The position numbers were made by a program, and so were the translations under genes. This document shows positions 5,645 through 7,083 of a stretch of DNA of 7,083 nt, one piece after another (position 1 is the first letter of the stretch; each line of letters starts with the position of its first letter). The notes beneath the pieces are model-generated. The model did no database searches. It was not told the origin of the DNA and saw nothing but the letters and a program-made list of their open reading frames with translations. This DNA is from Synergistales bacterium (GTDB lineage Bacteria > Synergistota > Synergistia > Synergistales > Thermovirgaceae), in contig JAHDOX010000088.1 in NCBI GenBank assembly GCA_018434645.1, positions 1 to 7,083 on the forward strand. Reading direction: 5' to 3'.

Positions 5645-6373
5645 TTACTCTTGGAAAGGTCGTCCCGCCGCGCTTGCACGCCTGGTGCCCTTCGGACCCC
5701 TTTCGCTTCGCATCCAGGACTGGAGATCCCTGGACGTGTATTCAAGGTGCCTTTTGAGTGCCGCCACGGAGGCTTCCAGGTCTCCGGCGGAAACCGCATC
5801 GAGTATTTCCCTGTGCTGTTTTTCCGACTCCTTCCTCATCGAATCCAGATGGGCGCGTATGTTGCGGTCCGTCTTCTGCCTGAGGCGGGCGATCATGTCG
5901 ACGGTAAGCGGCCTGTCCGCCGGTTCGTAGAGCAGGGCATGAAAGAGGAAATTAAGGTCGCGCCATCGGATACAGTCGGTTTCGTTTTCCATCATGTCCA
6001 GGACGTTTCCGGCTTCCTCCACGATACGCCGGGTAATGCCCGGGAAGGCTATTCGCATCAGGTTCGTTTCGAGGGCGGATATCATTTCGTAAAGTTCCCT
6101 CGCCTCTTCGAGCGAAAGCTCCGTTACGAAGGCTCCCCGGTAACCCTGAAACTCTACCAGCCCCTCGGTTTCAAGAAGGCGCAGGGCCTCTCTGAGCGGA
6201 ATCGGACTCACTCCGAGCTTGAGCGCTATCTGCGCCTGGTGGAGAGGGCTCCCTTCGGTGAATATGCCCCTGTATATGGCTTCCCGCAAGATATTCGCGA
6301 TATGATGAGGAGCACTGCTGTCGCCGCTCACATTCGCGGCCAGTTCCTCCAGAGCTTCCATCTCTTTTGTCAT
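5645..6373 (-). CDS. GntR-family transcriptional regulator, FadR/FCD subfamily
   Basis: This is a 242-residue repressor-type regulator. The N-terminal winged helix-turn-helix (about 22-86) has the GntR pattern LREAIYRGIFTEG followed by LGVSPIPLREALRLLETEGLV and the wing GYRGAFVTEL. The C-terminal FCD ligand-binding domain (about 88-215) shows NFLFHALLY (Asn141, His145), HREILDAVSAGD (His187) and LKRHL (His209). These match the metal/carboxylate-binding positions of FCD regulators, with Asn141 where many members have Asp. FCD proteins usually bind small organic acids or amino-acid-derived ligands. The ATG at 6373 has the SD GGAGG (6382-6386) 8 nt upstream. The gene is divergent from kbl across 150 nt, so it probably controls kbl and itself, responding to a threonine/glycine-related metabolite; that is inference. 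It converges with rtcB, with 36 nt between the two stop codons. Confidence 0.92.
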   Translation of the reverse strand: MTKEMEALEELAANVSGDSSAPHHIANILREAIYRGIFTEGSPLHQAQIALKLGVSPIPLREALRLLETEGLVEFQGYRGAFVTELSLEEARELYEMISALETNLMRIAFPGITRRIVEEAGNVLDMMENETDCIRWRDLNFLFHALLYEPADRPLTVDMIARLRQKTDRNIRAHLDSMRKESEKQHREILDAVSAGDLEASVAALKRHLEYTSRDLQSWMRSERGPKGTRRASAAGRPFQE

Positions 6374-6438
6374 TAGTAGCGCCTCCAGCAGGCCGGGAAA
6401 ATATATTTTAAGGAGCAAAAATATATGAAACACTACCA

Positions 6439-6484
6439 ATACTATACTCCTTTGACAGCCCATGGCCACGATTAGGATACTATA
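6439..6484. repeat. Direct repeat ATACTATA in the gntR-kbl intergenic region
   Basis: ATACTATA occurs at 6439-6446 and again at 6477-6484, 38 bp start to start. One copy covers the minus-strand -10 (TATAGT) and the other covers the plus-strand -10 candidates. The placement suits a pair of operators for the adjacent regulator, but the repeat is short and AT-rich. Confidence 0.4.
6441..6468 (-). promoter_or_regulatory. Candidate promoter for the GntR regulator gene
   Basis: Read on the minus strand, TGGCCA (6468-6463, 4/6 match to -35) and TATAGT (6446-6441, 5/6 match to -10) are 16 bp apart. Initiation near 6434 would give a leader of about 60 nt. The elements overlap the -35 region of the opposing kbl promoter, so the two would compete or be co-regulated. 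Confidence 0.35.
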
Positions 6485-6486
6485 TT
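6452..6486 (+). promoter_or_regulatory. kbl: Candidate kbl promoter
   Basis: TTGACA (6452-6457) is a perfect -35 box. GATACT (6476-6481), 18 bp downstream, is the best correctly spaced -10 (4/6). TATATT (6481-6486) is a better hexamer but 23 bp away. Transcription would begin around 6488-6493, leaving a leader of about 30-35 nt before the kbl ATG. Confidence 0.5.
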
Positions 6487-6532
6487 CACAATACCAAAAA
6501 TTTTCGGACAAGGAGTGACTGCCATGGCTGTC
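6454..6532. repeat. Imperfect inverted repeat spanning the kbl promoter and start codon
   Basis: GACAGCCCATGGC (6454-6466) is matched in inverted orientation by GCCATGGCTGTC (6521-6532): 12 paired positions with one extra C. The left arm includes the GACA of the kbl -35 box and the right arm contains the kbl ATG. The core CCATGG is itself a palindrome, which inflates the match. Confidence 0.45.
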
Positions 6533-7083
6533 CCGATGAAATTCCTGGAGGAAGACCTTGAAGCGATGAAGCAAGCAGGTCTTTACGGAACGATCCGAAC
6601 CATCGAAAGCCCTCAGGGAGCCTGGGTCAAGATCGAAGGCAAGGATTACATCAACCTCTGCAGCAACAACTACCTGGGGCTTTGCAGTGAGCCGAGGCTT
6701 GTAGCCAAGGTGAAGGAATACGTCGACAAGTATGGTGTGGGACCCGGAGCGGTACGGACCATAGCAGGAACAATGATGCCCCACATCGAACTGGAGAGGA
6801 AGCTGGCCGAGTTCAAGGGTGCCGAGGCGGCCATTGTACTGCAGTCGGGTTTTTGCGCCAACCTCGCGGCGATTCCCACCCTGGTGAACGACCCCAAGGA
6901 CATTATCTACAGCGATTCCCTGAACCACGCATCCATCATCGACGCCTGTCGCCTTTCCAAGGCGAAAGTCGTAAGGTACGAACACTCTAACCTGGAAGAC
7001 CTGAAAGCCAGACTTGAAGAAAACAAGGGTGCCGCAGGAAAACAACTTCTCGTTACCGACGGCGTCTTTTCCATGGACGGCGA
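6524..7083 (+). CDS. kbl: Glycine C-acetyltransferase (2-amino-3-ketobutyrate CoA ligase), 3'-truncated by window edge
   Basis: Kbl is a PLP enzyme that converts 2-amino-3-oxobutyrate and CoA into glycine and acetyl-CoA, the second step of threonine breakdown after threonine dehydrogenase. The first 186 residues are visible of a family length near 390-400. Recognisable elements are the N-terminal LEEDLEAMKQAGLYGTIRTIES, CSNNYLGL (46-53), GVGPGAVRTIAGTM (71-84), LA.FKGAEAAIVLQSGF (to 110), SDSLNHASIIDACRL, whose His135 stacks on the PLP ring in E. coli Kbl, and VTDGVFSMDG (177-186). The Schiff-base lysine lies beyond the window. The ATG has the SD AAGGAG (6510-6515) 8 nt upstream. The related enzyme BioF (8-amino-7-oxononanoate synthase) is the main alternative, but AVRTIAGT fits Kbl better. 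The divergent GntR gene is the likely regulator; a threonine dehydrogenase gene may follow downstream, which cannot be seen. Confidence 0.92.
   Translation, partial: MAVPMKFLEEDLEAMKQAGLYGTIRTIESPQGAWVKIEGKDYINLCSNNYLGLCSEPRLVAKVKEYVDKYGVGPGAVRTIAGTMMPHIELERKLAEFKGAEAAIVLQSGFCANLAAIPTLVNDPKDIIYSDSLNHASIIDACRLSKAKVVRYEHSNLEDLKARLEENKGAAGKQLLVTDGVFSMDG

Noticed and set aside
5651..6376. A 241-codon plus-strand open frame opposite the GntR gene.
   Set aside because: It is an antisense shadow of a well-supported gene and its translation has no recognisable domain.
6374..7045. The minus-strand frame of the GntR gene stays open for a further 672 nt upstream, across the intergenic region and antisense to kbl.
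   Set aside because: The clear SD and ATG at 6373 match the GntR family N-terminus. The upstream translation resembles no protein domain and lies opposite the strongly conserved kbl sequence.

Overview
The window is a densely packed bacterial chromosomal segment of moderate GC content. It has strong sigma-70-type promoters, consensus Shine-Dalgarno (SD) sites that favour GTG as well as ATG starts, and overlapping genes. The gene set is a D-Ala-D-Ala-ligase-like ATP-grasp pair, a small class 1B SpeD, a betaine-type ABC ATPase, a short Firmicutes-style RtcB and a Kbl enzyme with its own GntR regulator. This fits an anaerobic Gram-positive-like or Synergistota-type bacterium. That assignment is an inference from protein style only; no phylogenetic marker gene is present.

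Bases 1-2477 hold three overlapping plus-strand genes. The first is a 5'-truncated Ddl-like ATP-grasp ligase (to 990), followed by a second, more divergent ATP-grasp ligase (977-2029) and a GNAT N-acetyltransferase (1983-2477). The tight overlaps point to coordinated synthesis. Two amino-acid/peptide-type ligases plus an acyl-transferase look like a small pathway that builds and acylates a short amide- or peptide-like product. No substrate can be read from the sequence, and this is the most likely place for undescribed biochemistry in the window.

Bases 2474-2650 are a complete tRNA-Ala(GGC) unit. A perfect TTGACA-17-TATAAT promoter has its -35 box across the stop codon of the acetyltransferase gene. 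It is followed by a GC-rich discriminator, a 75-nt tRNA with encoded CCA and the G3-U70 alanine identity pair, and an intrinsic terminator.

Bases about 2754-5608 form a probable second operon: speD (S-adenosylmethionine decarboxylase, polyamine synthesis), an OpuCA/ProV-type ABC ATPase with C-terminal CBS domains but no permease beside it, and rtcB (RNA ligase). The intergenic distances are 30 nt and then a stop/SD overlap. The three functions are not an obvious pathway.

Bases 5645-7083 hold a divergent pair: a GntR/FadR-type regulator on the minus strand and the first 186 codons of kbl (glycine C-acetyltransferase, threonine/glycine metabolism) on the plus strand. They are separated by 150 nt containing facing promoter elements and repeats that could be operators. 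rtcB and the regulator gene converge with only 36 nt between their stop codons. No insertion sequence, prophage gene, CRISPR array or broken gene was seen.
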